Shown here in pieces: positions 8,363-14,344 of a DNA stretch of 17,415 nucleotides. The notes under the pieces are model-generated. The model did not search any database, had not been told where the DNA came from, and saw only the letters and a program-made list of their open reading frames with translations. Position numbers and translations under genes: made by a program. How positions within the stretch are numbered: position 1 is the first letter of the stretch; each line of letters starts with the position of its first letter. Location: assembly GCA_030829765.1 (NCBI GenBank), contig JAUROO010000140.1, positions 1 to 17,415 of the forward strand. Direction: 5' to 3'. Origin of the DNA: Miltoncostaeales bacterium. Its GTDB lineage: Bacteria; Actinomycetota; Thermoleophilia; Miltoncostaeales; Miltoncostaeaceae.

Positions 8363-8436
8363 CGGGGCGTGGCGCAGTCTGGTAGCGCACCCGGCTGGGG
8401 GCCGGGCGGTCGGAGGTTCAAATCCTCTCGCCCCGA
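8363..8436 (+). tRNA. tRNA-Pro (anticodon GGG)
   Basis: A complete cloverleaf can be folded by hand. The acceptor stem CGGGGCG/CGCCCCG has 7 perfect pairs, with the C1-G72 pair typical of bacterial tRNA-Pro. The D arm is GCGC-AGTCTGGTA-GCGC, the anticodon arm CCCGG-CTGGGGG-CCGGG with anticodon GGG at 8397-8399, the variable loop is 5 bases, and the T arm GGAGG-TTCAAAT-CCTCT has one G-U pair. The discriminator is A8436. CCA is not encoded (TTT follows), so it must be added by nucleotidyltransferase. GGG reads CCC and CCU codons. It lies between proS and pgsA. Confidence 0.97.
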
Positions 8437-8451
8437 TTTTCCGGAGCAGGC

Positions 8452-9024
8452 GTGAGCACCGGCATCAAGCGCCGGTTGCGCTGGCTTCCCAACGCCATCA
8501 CGATCGCGCGGCTCGCCGCCCTGCCTGTGCTGCTGTGGTGGTGCCTTGTGGCCGATGGCCCCTCGTGGCCGCTGGGCATCTTCTTCTCCGTCCTCGCCAT
8601 CACCGACCTGCTCGACGGCCGACTCGCCGCGCTGCTCGATGCGCGCACGCCCCTGGGCCGGGTACTGGACCCCCTCGCGGACCGACTGCTCATGGCCGTG
8701 GGGTTGATCGGCCTCCTCGTGATGGCGCGCTTCGCGTGGCCCGGCCCGGTGATCATCCTCGTGCGCGACCTGGCCTCGATCGGCGGCTTCGTCTGGCTCG
8801 CGCGCCGCGGCGTGCTGATGCAGATCGACTTCGCGGGCAAGGTGTCGTCCGGCTTCAACATGGGATGCGTGGCCGTGGGGCTCGCGATCTCGGCGACGTG
8901 GGTGGACACCGTGTTCTGGTGCGCGGTGGGCCTGTCGGTGCTCACCTTCATGAACTACGTGGGCATTGCGGTGGGGAGGGTCCGCGCGCAGCGGGCTGGT
9001 GAGGTGACCTCAACCACGACTTGA
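8452..9024 (+). CDS. pgsA: CDP-alcohol phosphatidyltransferase, PgsA-like
   Basis: This membrane enzyme of the CDP-alcohol phosphatidyltransferase family probably makes phosphatidylglycerophosphate from CDP-diacylglycerol and glycerol 3-phosphate. The N-terminus LPNAITIARLAALPVLLW is the usual amphipathic start. The catalytic motif is TDLLDGRLAALLDARTPLGR followed by VLDPLADR, with Asp at 52, 55, 73 and 77. The family consensus has Ala-Arg where this protein has A59-A60, so the usually conserved Arg is Ala. The 190-residue length and several hydrophobic helices fit. Start GTG 8452 follows GGAG at 8443-8446. Only 15 bases separate it from the tRNA. A cardiolipin synthase or another family member cannot be excluded. 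Confidence 0.85.
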   Translation: MSTGIKRRLRWLPNAITIARLAALPVLLWWCLVADGPSWPLGIFFSVLAITDLLDGRLAALLDARTPLGRVLDPLADRLLMAVGLIGLLVMARFAWPGPVIILVRDLASIGGFVWLARRGVLMQIDFAGKVSSGFNMGCVAVGLAISATWVDTVFWCAVGLSVLTFMNYVGIAVGRVRAQRAGEVTSTTT

Positions 9025-9049
9025 GGGTTCGTCCGGGCAGGACTACAGT
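9021..9049 (+). promoter_or_regulatory. Promoter of the FHA-ftsR-apt operon
   Basis: TTGAGG (9021-9026), a 17-base spacer and TACAGT (9044-9049) form the best housekeeping-type promoter in the window. The -35 overlaps the pgsA TGA. The predicted transcript starts near 9056, giving about 50 bases of leader containing a short ORF. Confidence 0.6.
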
Positions 9050-9073
9050 GGTGCGCCCGCGAACGGGAGCCCC

Positions 9074-9112
9074 ATGCCAGTAACCCCGCCGTACCCGAGG
9101 ATCAGGTGGTGA
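9074..9112 (+). CDS. 12-codon leader ORF upstream of FHA gene
   Basis: ATG 9074 opens a 12-codon frame (MPVTPPYPRIRW) ending in TGA 9110-9112. GGGAG at 9065-9069 is a plausible ribosome site 4 bases before it. The stop overlaps the downstream GTG 9109 as GTGA, the arrangement used between the full genes here. Four of the twelve residues are Pro, including one Pro-Pro. It may couple or tune translation of the FHA gene. It could also be chance, and no homology can be claimed. Confidence 0.4.
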   Translation: MPVTPPYPRIRW

Positions 9113-9561
9113 CGTGCCCCGCATGCGGGGCGGAGCGCCCCGATGGCGATCGCTTCTGCGGATCGTGCGGCGCGCCCATGCCCGAGCAGGGTGCCGCGGC
9201 GCAGGCCACCGGGCCGTTCGAGGCCCCGGTCGACCCGGGCCTCACCCCGCCCGGGGCAATGCCGAGTGTGGGGACCGGGCTTGCGGTACGGCTGCCCGGC
9301 GGGCGCACGGGCGAGTTCTTCCCGGTCGGCGAGCAGGGAACCTCCATCGGCCGCTCACCCGAGTGCGACGTGTTCCTCGATGACATCACCGTCTCGCGTG
9401 TCCATGCGCGCGTGCGGCAGGACGTGGGCGGGTGGGTGATCGAGGACGCCGGCAGTACGAACGGCACCTACGTGAACCGGCGCCTCATCGAGGGACCCGA
9501 GATCCTGGCCGATGGCGACGAGGTGCAGGTGGGCAAGTTCCGGTTGCTGTTCGTCGCGTGA
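9109..9561 (+). CDS. Zinc-ribbon and FHA domain protein, GarA-like position
   Basis: The 150-residue protein starts with a zinc ribbon (CPACGAERPDGDRFCGSCG, two CxxC pairs). A Pro/Ala-rich linker of about 40 residues follows, then an FHA domain that binds phosphothreonine. FHA landmarks are TSIGRSPECDVFLDD, VSRVHARV and GSTNGTYVNRRLI. It is followed at once by an FtsR-type MerR gene, the same order as garA-Rv1828 in mycobacteria, where GarA is a kinase-switched regulator of glutamate metabolism. GarA's N-terminal phospho-acceptor segment is replaced here by the zinc ribbon, so function may differ. Start GTG 9109 gives GTGA coupling to the leader ORF and has GAGG 8 bases upstream; GTG 9106 is the alternative. 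Confidence 0.85.
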   Translation: MTCPACGAERPDGDRFCGSCGAPMPEQGAAAQATGPFEAPVDPGLTPPGAMPSVGTGLAVRLPGGRTGEFFPVGEQGTSIGRSPECDVFLDDITVSRVHARVRQDVGGWVIEDAGSTNGTYVNRRLIEGPEILADGDEVQVGKFRLLFVA

Positions 9562-10310
9562 GGGATGCCGGGGTCCAGACCGAGTTGCTCGGGCCTGACG
9601 ATGGGGATCACGCAGCGGGGATGACCATCGGTGCGGTGTGCGACGCCTTGCGCCCCGAGTTCCCCGACCTCTCCATCTCGAAGCTCCGGTACCTCGAGGA
9701 TCGGGAGCTGGTCACCCCGCGTCGTACCAGCGGCGGGTACCGCCTCTACGGCCCGCGCGATGTGGAGCGTCTTCGCACCATCCTGCGCCTGCAGCGCGAC
9801 GAGTTCCTTCCGCTGAAGGTGATCCGCGAGGAGCTCGACGCCATGCGCACCGGGCCGGTGGGGGCCGCGAAGCAGTCGCGCCGCATCCGGCGCGAGAACC
9901 TCTCCACCGGAGGGGGAAGCCGCAGCCACCCCTTGGCCGAGGTGCTCTCGGCATCCGGCGCGGATGCGGGGCTGGTGCGCGACCTCGGCCGCTACGGGCT
10001 CATCAGTGGCACGGATGAGCTGGATGACACCGACCTGGAGGTCGTAAAGGCCGCCGTGGAGCTGCGGGCCTACGGACTCGAACCCCGCCACCTCCGCACC
10101 CTGCGCATGGCCGCCGAGCGGGAGGCCGGGCTGCTGGAACAGGTCCTGTCGACCGGCCTCCGGTCGCCCAATCCCGAGAGGCGGCAGGAGGCCGTGGATT
10201 CACTGGAGTCGCTCGCGGGCCTGGCGTCCCATCTCCGGCATCTGGTCCTGGTGCAGGAACTCCGCCGCCTCGTCGACGCCCACCCCGGGCCCGCCACGGA
10301 GGACACATGA
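9558..10310 (+). CDS. ftsR: MerR-family regulator, FtsR type
   Basis: This DNA-binding regulator resembles mycobacterial Rv1828 and corynebacterial FtsR, the latter reported to activate ftsZ. The winged-helix region reads MTIGAVCDALRPEFPDLSIS, then KLRYLEDRELVTPRRTSGGY and RLYGPRDVERLRTILRLQRD, then the LPLKVIREELDAM helix. The C-terminal region includes AVELRAYGLEPRHLRTLRMA, matching the effector-side domain of Rv1828. GTG 9558 overlaps the FHA stop (GTGA) and gives 250 residues, close to Rv1828. ATG 9621 at the start of the domain is the alternative (229 residues). The stop overlaps apt (ATGA). The regulated genes are not visible, although a SepF-like partner of FtsZ is encoded at 13490. 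Confidence 0.88.
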   Translation: MRDAGVQTELLGPDDGDHAAGMTIGAVCDALRPEFPDLSISKLRYLEDRELVTPRRTSGGYRLYGPRDVERLRTILRLQRDEFLPLKVIREELDAMRTGPVGAAKQSRRIRRENLSTGGGSRSHPLAEVLSASGADAGLVRDLGRYGLISGTDELDDTDLEVVKAAVELRAYGLEPRHLRTLRMAAEREAGLLEQVLSTGLRSPNPERRQEAVDSLESLAGLASHLRHLVLVQELRRLVDAHPGPATEDT

Positions 10311-10846
10311 GCTACGACATCGATTCCGCCATCCGGCGGATCCCGCACCACCCCAAGCCGGGGATCCTCTTCTACGACCTCATGCCGTTGTTCGAGTCGC
10401 CGGAGGGGCTTGCCGCATGCGTTGACGGCATCGCCGCGTGGGCGCGTCCGCGCGAGGTGGATCTGGTGCTGGGCGCCGAGGCACGCGGCTTCATCCTGGG
10501 CGGTGCAATCGCGCGGGAGCTCGGTGCCGGCCTGGCCTGCGCGCGCAAGCCCGGCAAGCTGCCGTATGAGGTCGTCCGCAGGGAGTACGACCTGGAGTAC
10601 GGCACGGATGTCCTGGAGATCCACCGCGACGCCATCCGTCCCGGCCAGCGCGTGCTCGTGCATGACGACCTGCTGGCAACCGGGGGCACGGCCGCGGCAA
10701 AGTGCCAGCTCGTCGAGGAGTTGGGCGGGGTCGTCGCGGGCATTGCCTTCGTCGTGGAGCTCACCTTCCTGCCCGGGCGTGCCCGGCTCGGGGGCCACGA
10801 CGTCATGTCCCTCGTGGCCTACGACACGGAGGACGTGGGGGAGTAG
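10307..10846 (+). CDS. apt: Adenine phosphoribosyltransferase
   Basis: Apt salvages adenine with PRPP to form AMP in the cytoplasm. The 179-residue product matches the family throughout: RRIPHHPKPGILFYDLMPLF, then LGAEARGFILGGAIAREL, RKPGKLPYEV, EYGTDVLEIHRDAI, and the PRPP-binding loop VLVHDDLLATGGTAAAK. ATG 10307 overlaps the ftsR stop (ATGA), so FHA, ftsR and apt form a coupled operon. Its last 28 bases overlap, tail to tail, the end of the M32 peptidase gene on the other strand. Confidence 0.95.
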   Translation: MSYDIDSAIRRIPHHPKPGILFYDLMPLFESPEGLAACVDGIAAWARPREVDLVLGAEARGFILGGAIARELGAGLACARKPGKLPYEVVRREYDLEYGTDVLEIHRDAIRPGQRVLVHDDLLATGGTAAAKCQLVEELGGVVAGIAFVVELTFLPGRARLGGHDVMSLVAYDTEDVGE

Positions 10847-12309
10847 GTCCGCTCCAGGTGGGCGATGAACGGCTCGACGGAGATGTCGCCCCCGGTGGCA
10901 TCCCGCATGAGCTCGGGGGCCTCCACCAAGCTCCCGCGTGAGTGGATCCCCTCACGCAGGAATGCCAGCAGGGGCGCGGGTCCCTCCTCGCGCAGCACGT
11001 CATCGATGGGCCCCACCCGGTCGGCCGCGGCGTCGGCGAGCGCGGCGGCGTACAGGTTGCCGAGCGTGTACGTGGGGAAGTAGCCGATGATGCCCGCGGA
11101 CCAGTGGATGTCCTGCATCGCGCCATTTGCCGGGCGGTCCGGCACGATCCCCAGCAGCTCCCGCATGCCATCCCCAAACGCCGCGGGCAGGTCCGCGGGG
11201 GCGAGGTCGCCGGTGATCAGCCTGCGCTCGAGGCGCGTGCGCAGGATGATGTGGAGGTCGTAGGTGACCTCATCGCTTTCCACGCGGACGGCCTGGGTTC
11301 GCACCCGGTTCAGCGCGCGGCGGTAGTCATCCGCGCCGAGCCCGTCGGCCACCCCGGGGAATGCCGTTGCCAGTTCCGGTCCCAGGCGCTCCCAGAACGC
11401 AAGGGTGCGCCCCACGTGGTTCTCCCAGAAGCGGGATTGGCTCTCGTGCGCGCCGAGTGACGGCGCGTCGCCCGCAAGGGTGCGCCGGTGCTCGGGCGGG
11501 AGACCCTGGTCGTACATTGCGTGTCCGCCCTCGTGCAGGAGCGCCATGATGCACGAGAGCGGGTCTGCGCTGTCAACGCGGGTGGACAGGCGCGTGTCCC
11601 CGGGGCCGAGCGACATCGTGACCGGGTGCGCCGTCCGGCCCACCACGCCGGCGGAGAGGTCGAAGCCGATGTCCGCCGCGAGGGAGCGGGCGACCGACAT
11701 CTGCGCCGCGTCATCCCAGGGGCCGGCGGGCAGAGACGGGCCACCGGCGCCGTCAAGGGTCTCCACCAGCGGGCGGACCCGTGCAGCCAGGGCATCGAAC
11801 AACGGGGCGACCATCGCATACGTGGTGCCGGGCTCGTACAGATCCAGAAGCGCGTCGTATGGGTCGCCGCCGTCGGCGAGCGCGGTGGCCTGCTGCCGCG
11901 TGAGCGCGATGAGGGGGGTGATCGCCTCTACCCACGTGGCGACATCATCTGCCGGGCGGGCTCGCGACCACGTGGCCACGCCACGGGACGAGGCCTCGGC
12001 GAGCGCGCGCACCAGGTCCTCGGGAACCCGGGATGCCCGGGCGCGGTCGCGCAGCGCGATGCGGGCCGAGGCGGCCTGCCACGGGTCGGATGACTCGGCG
12101 ATCGCGGAAAGCGGCTCGTCCAGGGCCGGGTCGAGCAGGTGCCGGTGCCGTAGCGCGGCGAGGGTCGAAAGCTGCGTGCCGCGGGCGGCCGCGCCCCCCT
12201 CGGGCATGTCGGTCTCGCGGTCCCATTCGAGCACCGCCGCCGCGCCATCAAGATCGCTCAGGACCCCCATCCAGTCTGCGACCAGCTGCCACTCACGTGC
12301 CTGTTCCAT
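10819..12309 (-). CDS. M32 family carboxypeptidase (Taq type)
   Basis: This is a metallocarboxypeptidase of family M32, which removes C-terminal residues from peptides in the cytoplasm. The 496-residue length equals that of Thermus and Pyrococcus members. The HExxH motif is at residues 259-263 in MALLHEGGHAMYDQGLP, with the third ligand E289 in LGAHESQSRFWENHVGR. Further family blocks are GPGDTRLSTRVD before the active site, SDEVTYDLHIILRTRLER, and DIHWSAGIIGYFPTYTLGNL near the C-terminus. ATG 12309 lies 6 bases after a TAGCGT box, so the mRNA may be leaderless. It is divergent from the small membrane gene at 12347. Confidence 0.93.
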   Translation of the reverse strand: MEQAREWQLVADWMGVLSDLDGAAAVLEWDRETDMPEGGAAARGTQLSTLAALRHRHLLDPALDEPLSAIAESSDPWQAASARIALRDRARASRVPEDLVRALAEASSRGVATWSRARPADDVATWVEAITPLIALTRQQATALADGGDPYDALLDLYEPGTTYAMVAPLFDALAARVRPLVETLDGAGGPSLPAGPWDDAAQMSVARSLAADIGFDLSAGVVGRTAHPVTMSLGPGDTRLSTRVDSADPLSCIMALLHEGGHAMYDQGLPPEHRRTLAGDAPSLGAHESQSRFWENHVGRTLAFWERLGPELATAFPGVADGLGADDYRRALNRVRTQAVRVESDEVTYDLHIILRTRLERRLITGDLAPADLPAAFGDGMRELLGIVPDRPANGAMQDIHWSAGIIGYFPTYTLGNLYAAALADAAADRVGPIDDVLREEGPAPLLAFLREGIHSRGSLVEAPELMRDATGGDISVEPFIAHLERTYSPTSSVS

Positions 12310-12315
12310 ATGGGC

Positions 12316-12321
12316 ACGCTA
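12316..12321 (-). promoter_or_regulatory. Candidate -10 box of the M32 peptidase gene
   Basis: On the minus strand TAGCGT fits TANNNT and lies exactly 6 bases before ATG 12309, a leaderless arrangement. No ribosome-binding site could fit. No clear -35 is seen. Confidence 0.45.
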
Positions 12322-12332
12322 GCGGCACGGCG

Positions 12333-12338
12333 TATCCT
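12333..12338 (+). promoter_or_regulatory. Candidate -10 box of the small membrane protein and ferritin operon
   Basis: TATCCT fits TANNNT and lies 8 bases before GTG 12347. It is back to back with the M32 -10 box, with 11 bases between the two. Confidence 0.42.
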
Positions 12339-12346
12339 CCCGCATC

Positions 12347-12592
12347 GTGAACCCGCGCCCGTCGCTCATCGTCCGCTGGGAGGAACTGCACGTCAGCGCC
12401 CAGGTGGCGGTGGCCTTCGTGGTCGCCACACTGGTGCTGTGGGCGATCCATATCCTGCTGCTGAACCAGCCACTGGGCAGGGGGTTCGTATACGGGCTGT
12501 TCTGGGCCGTGCCCGTGACGGCGATCGTCGTGCTGGCCACGCGCACAGAGCGCGCGCGGCGCATCGGAGCCGGCGGGGAGCGGGGGGAATGA
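12347..12592 (+). CDS. Small two-helix membrane protein, unknown function
   Basis: I do not recognise this 81-residue protein. It has two hydrophobic segments, about residues 18-39 (SAQVAVAFVVATLVLWAIHI and on) and 46-65 (GFVYGLFWAVPVTAIVVLAT). The N-terminus is short and polar. The C-terminus is Arg/Gly/Glu-rich with positive charge, which would favour a cytoplasmic tail. GTG 12347 follows a -10-like box by 8 bases and has no ribosome-binding site, so it may be translated from a leaderless mRNA. Its stop overlaps an ATG (12589) in frame with the ferritin gene, so the two are probably cotranscribed. A role linked to iron is only a guess from position. Confidence 0.65.
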   Translation: MNPRPSLIVRWEELHVSAQVAVAFVVATLVLWAIHILLLNQPLGRGFVYGLFWAVPVTAIVVLATRTERARRIGAGGERGE

Positions 12593-12627
12593 GACACGAC
12601 ACCGGCACGCAGCCGGAGGGGGGCATC

Positions 12628-13131
12628 ATGGCGATTGACGACGCGGTGAGGAGCGCGCTGTGCGTGCAGATGGGCCGCGAGTTCGCGGCGCACTTCCAGT
12701 ACCTCGCGATGTCCGCGTGGCTGGAGGAGCAGGGCCTTCCGGAGATGGCCGCATTCTTCGCGCGACAGGCCGACGAGGAGCACCTGCACGCAATGAAGTT
12801 CTTCCGCTTCGTGCTTGACACCGGCGGGCCCGTCGAGATCCCGGGCCAGGAGCCCCCGGTGGCCACGTTCGTGTCGGCGGAGGCACTGGTCGCGGCCGCG
12901 CTTGCGCAGGAGGACCAGGTCACGGCGTGGATCGGCGAACTCGTGCACCTGGCGCGCGAGCACCGGGATCTGGCCGCCGAGGCCTTCCTGCAATGGTTCG
13001 TCACCGAGCAGGTGGAGGAGGTCGCAACGATGACCGAACTGCTGCAGGTGGTGCGTCACGCCGGCACGAGCCTGCTGCTGGTGGAGGACTACGTGGTGCG
13101 CCGGGCCCCGGCGGGTGGGGGAGGCGCCTAG
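12628..13131 (+). CDS. ftn: Ferritin (non-haem, FtnA-like)
   Basis: This is an iron-storage ferritin that oxidises Fe(II) and stores ferric mineral in a 24-subunit shell. It has 167 residues from ATG 12628. Ferroxidase-site residues are visible: E18 in MGREFAAHFQYLAM, E51 and H54 in ADEEHLHAMKFFRF, E95 in LAQEDQVTAWI, and Q128 with E131 in WFVTEQVEEVATM. No haem-ligand Met as in bacterioferritin is evident. ATG 12628 has a strong GGAGGGGGG sequence upstream. ATG 12589 adds 13 residues and overlaps the previous stop as ATGA, so either could be used. The stop codon shares CTAG with the convergent thiol oxidoreductase gene. Confidence 0.93.
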   Translation: MAIDDAVRSALCVQMGREFAAHFQYLAMSAWLEEQGLPEMAAFFARQADEEHLHAMKFFRFVLDTGGPVEIPGQEPPVATFVSAEALVAAALAQEDQVTAWIGELVHLAREHRDLAAEAFLQWFVTEQVEEVATMTELLQVVRHAGTSLLLVEDYVVRRAPAGGGGA

Positions 13132-13484
13132 TTCATGGGTGGCCGCGGCAGGTCCGGGACGAGGCGCCCGAACCAGTTGCGGTGCCCGGCGACCCAGGGG
13201 TACACGCGGTAGGCGCCGGTGTGCAGGAGCACGCCACCGCCGCGCAGCCTGCGCAGGATGCAGGCGAACGCGTGCGTGGCCGATGCCAGGCCCCGGGAGT
13301 CCGCGGCGTGCACGGACACGTGCCTGGCGTCCGCCGGAAGCACGGCCAGTATCCGCACGGCGCGTGGGTCATCGAAGGGCAGGAGGATCACGCCCGGCGG
13401 GCGGGCGGCCCGCCGGGCGACATGGGCGAAGGCCCGGCAGAAGCGGCAGTCACCGTCGTAGAGGACGACGAGGGGCTTGCCCAT
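13128..13484 (-). CDS. DCC-family thiol-disulfide oxidoreductase (DUF393)
   Basis: This 118-residue protein belongs to the DCC family (DUF393), predicted thioredoxin-like oxidoreductases named for the DxxCxxC motif. The N-terminus LVVLYDGDCRFCRAFAHVAR places the motif at D10 to C16. ILLPFDD follows, and the C-terminal part holds the family's helical segment (ASATHAFACILRRL and VAGHRNWFGRLVPD). The partner substrate is unknown. ATG 13484 lies 5 bases after the stop of the SepF-like gene, so the two are probably cotranscribed. Its TAG stop and the ferritin TAG stop are the two strands of one CTAG (13128-13131). Confidence 0.88.
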   Translation of the reverse strand: MGKPLVVLYDGDCRFCRAFAHVARRAARPPGVILLPFDDPRAVRILAVLPADARHVSVHAADSRGLASATHAFACILRRLRGGGVLLHTGAYRVYPWVAGHRNWFGRLVPDLPRPPMN

Positions 13485-13489
13485 GGACG

Positions 13490-13849
13490 TCAGGCGCTCA
13501 TGCTCCGGAAGAGCGGGGTGACGTCGGCATCCGCGTCGTAGTACGGGTCATGACGGTACGGATCCGGGGATGCGCGGTGCGATTCCTCTGCGCCGCGTGA
13601 GATCGACACGCCCGCGGGGGCGACGAGCAGGATGCCCTGCGCGACGTCGGTCACCGAGCCCTCGAGCGCGGCGGCAACCCCGGCGCAGAAGTCACGGAGG
13701 CGCTCCTCCAGATCCCGGTCGATCGAGCGCATGTCGAGGAATACCGATGAGCCGCCCTTGATGCGGTCACCGATCTCCTGCGCGTCATTGAACGTGAGCG
13801 GGGTGATCATGTGGACCCGCATGGGGGCGGGCAGTGCGTGGACGGGCAT
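13490..13849 (-). CDS. sepF: SepF-like cell division protein, lacking the N-terminal membrane helix
   Basis: The 119-residue protein has the SepF core: ITPLTFNDAQEIGDRIKGGS, then VFLDMRSIDRDLEERLRDFC, then an AALEGSVTDVAQGILLVAPA segment. SepF polymerises on the membrane and tethers FtsZ in bacteria that lack FtsA. Known SepF proteins are usually 150-220 residues and begin with a membrane-binding amphipathic helix. Here only ~14 residues (MPVHALPAPMRVHM) precede the core, with no such helix. A 35-residue Asp/Tyr/His/Arg-rich tail follows. ATG 13849 has GGAGG 5 bases upstream. It is not beside ftsZ but between a universal stress protein and a DCC protein, so it could be a second, divergent copy. 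Confidence 0.85.
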   Translation of the reverse strand: MPVHALPAPMRVHMITPLTFNDAQEIGDRIKGGSSVFLDMRSIDRDLEERLRDFCAGVAAALEGSVTDVAQGILLVAPAGVSISRGAEESHRASPDPYRHDPYYDADADVTPLFRSMSA

Positions 13850-13903
13850 GGCGCCTCCGGATCGTGGTTCCGCACGTCCTCTTCGCCGCCGGGGGCCCCG
13901 CTC

Positions 13904-14332
13904 CTACCCGGTGGCCGCCGGTGGATGCACCAGCATCACGGCGCAGGGCGAGTGGTAGGTGAGGTGCTGCGCGAAGCTCCCGAGCAGCATGTGCTCCACG
14001 CGGCCGCGATGTCGCAGCGAGATGATCAGGTCCGCGCCGACGCCCCGGGCCCACTCGGTGACCGCGGTGGCCGGGTGGCCCTCGAGCAGTACGCCACCCG
14101 ACCCGGGGGCAAGGGCCACCATCTGCTCCATCCAGTCGCGCGCCGTCAGGGAATCGTCGTTGATCGCGTCGCTCGCCAGCCCACTGTAGGTCTCGATGCC
14201 CGGCTCCATCACGTGGACCAGGGTGAGGGCGCCGTCTCCCAGCGACCGCATGCGGATGGCGGCGGCGAGGGCGGCGTCACCGACAGGCGAGCCGTCGAGG
14301 CAGCAGGCGATGTGGCGGTAGGCGTCGGCCAT
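13904..14332 (-). CDS. Universal stress protein (UspA family)
   Basis: This 142-residue single-domain Usp has the alpha/beta fold typical of the family: YRHIACCLDGSPVGDAALAA at the start, LTLVHVMEPG, then GADLIISLRHRGRVEHMLLG and a C-terminal HSPCAVMLV strand. ATP-binding members have G-x2-G-x9-G(S/T). Here the first Gly is Arg and the second spacing is 7 rather than 9, so ATP binding is doubtful. ATG 14332 lies 6 bases after TAGCCT, a -10-like box that overlaps the stop of the upstream gene. Fifty-four bases separate it from the SepF-like gene. The stress or ligand sensed cannot be inferred. Confidence 0.9.
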   Translation of the reverse strand: MADAYRHIACCLDGSPVGDAALAAAIRMRSLGDGALTLVHVMEPGIETYSGLASDAINDDSLTARDWMEQMVALAPGSGGVLLEGHPATAVTEWARGVGADLIISLRHRGRVEHMLLGSFAQHLTYHSPCAVMLVHPPAATG

Positions 14333-14338
14333 GCCTGC

Positions 14339-14344
14339 AGGCTA
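14339..14344 (-). promoter_or_regulatory. Candidate -10 box of the usp gene
   Basis: Minus-strand TAGCCT fits TANNNT and lies exactly 6 bases before ATG 14332. Its TAG is also the stop codon of the upstream 315-aa gene. It would allow usp to be transcribed independently as a leaderless mRNA. Confidence 0.42.

Noticed and set aside
6009..8390. Minus-strand open frame of 793 codons antisense to ispG and proS
   Set aside because: Same reason. It also runs across the tRNA gene and has no recognisable motif.
9074..9112. Leader ORF as a proline-sensing attenuator linked to proS/tRNA-Pro
   Set aside because: Its Pro codons are CCA and CCG, which the nearby GGG tRNA does not read. No alternative hairpins or T run are visible, and the downstream genes are not proline genes.
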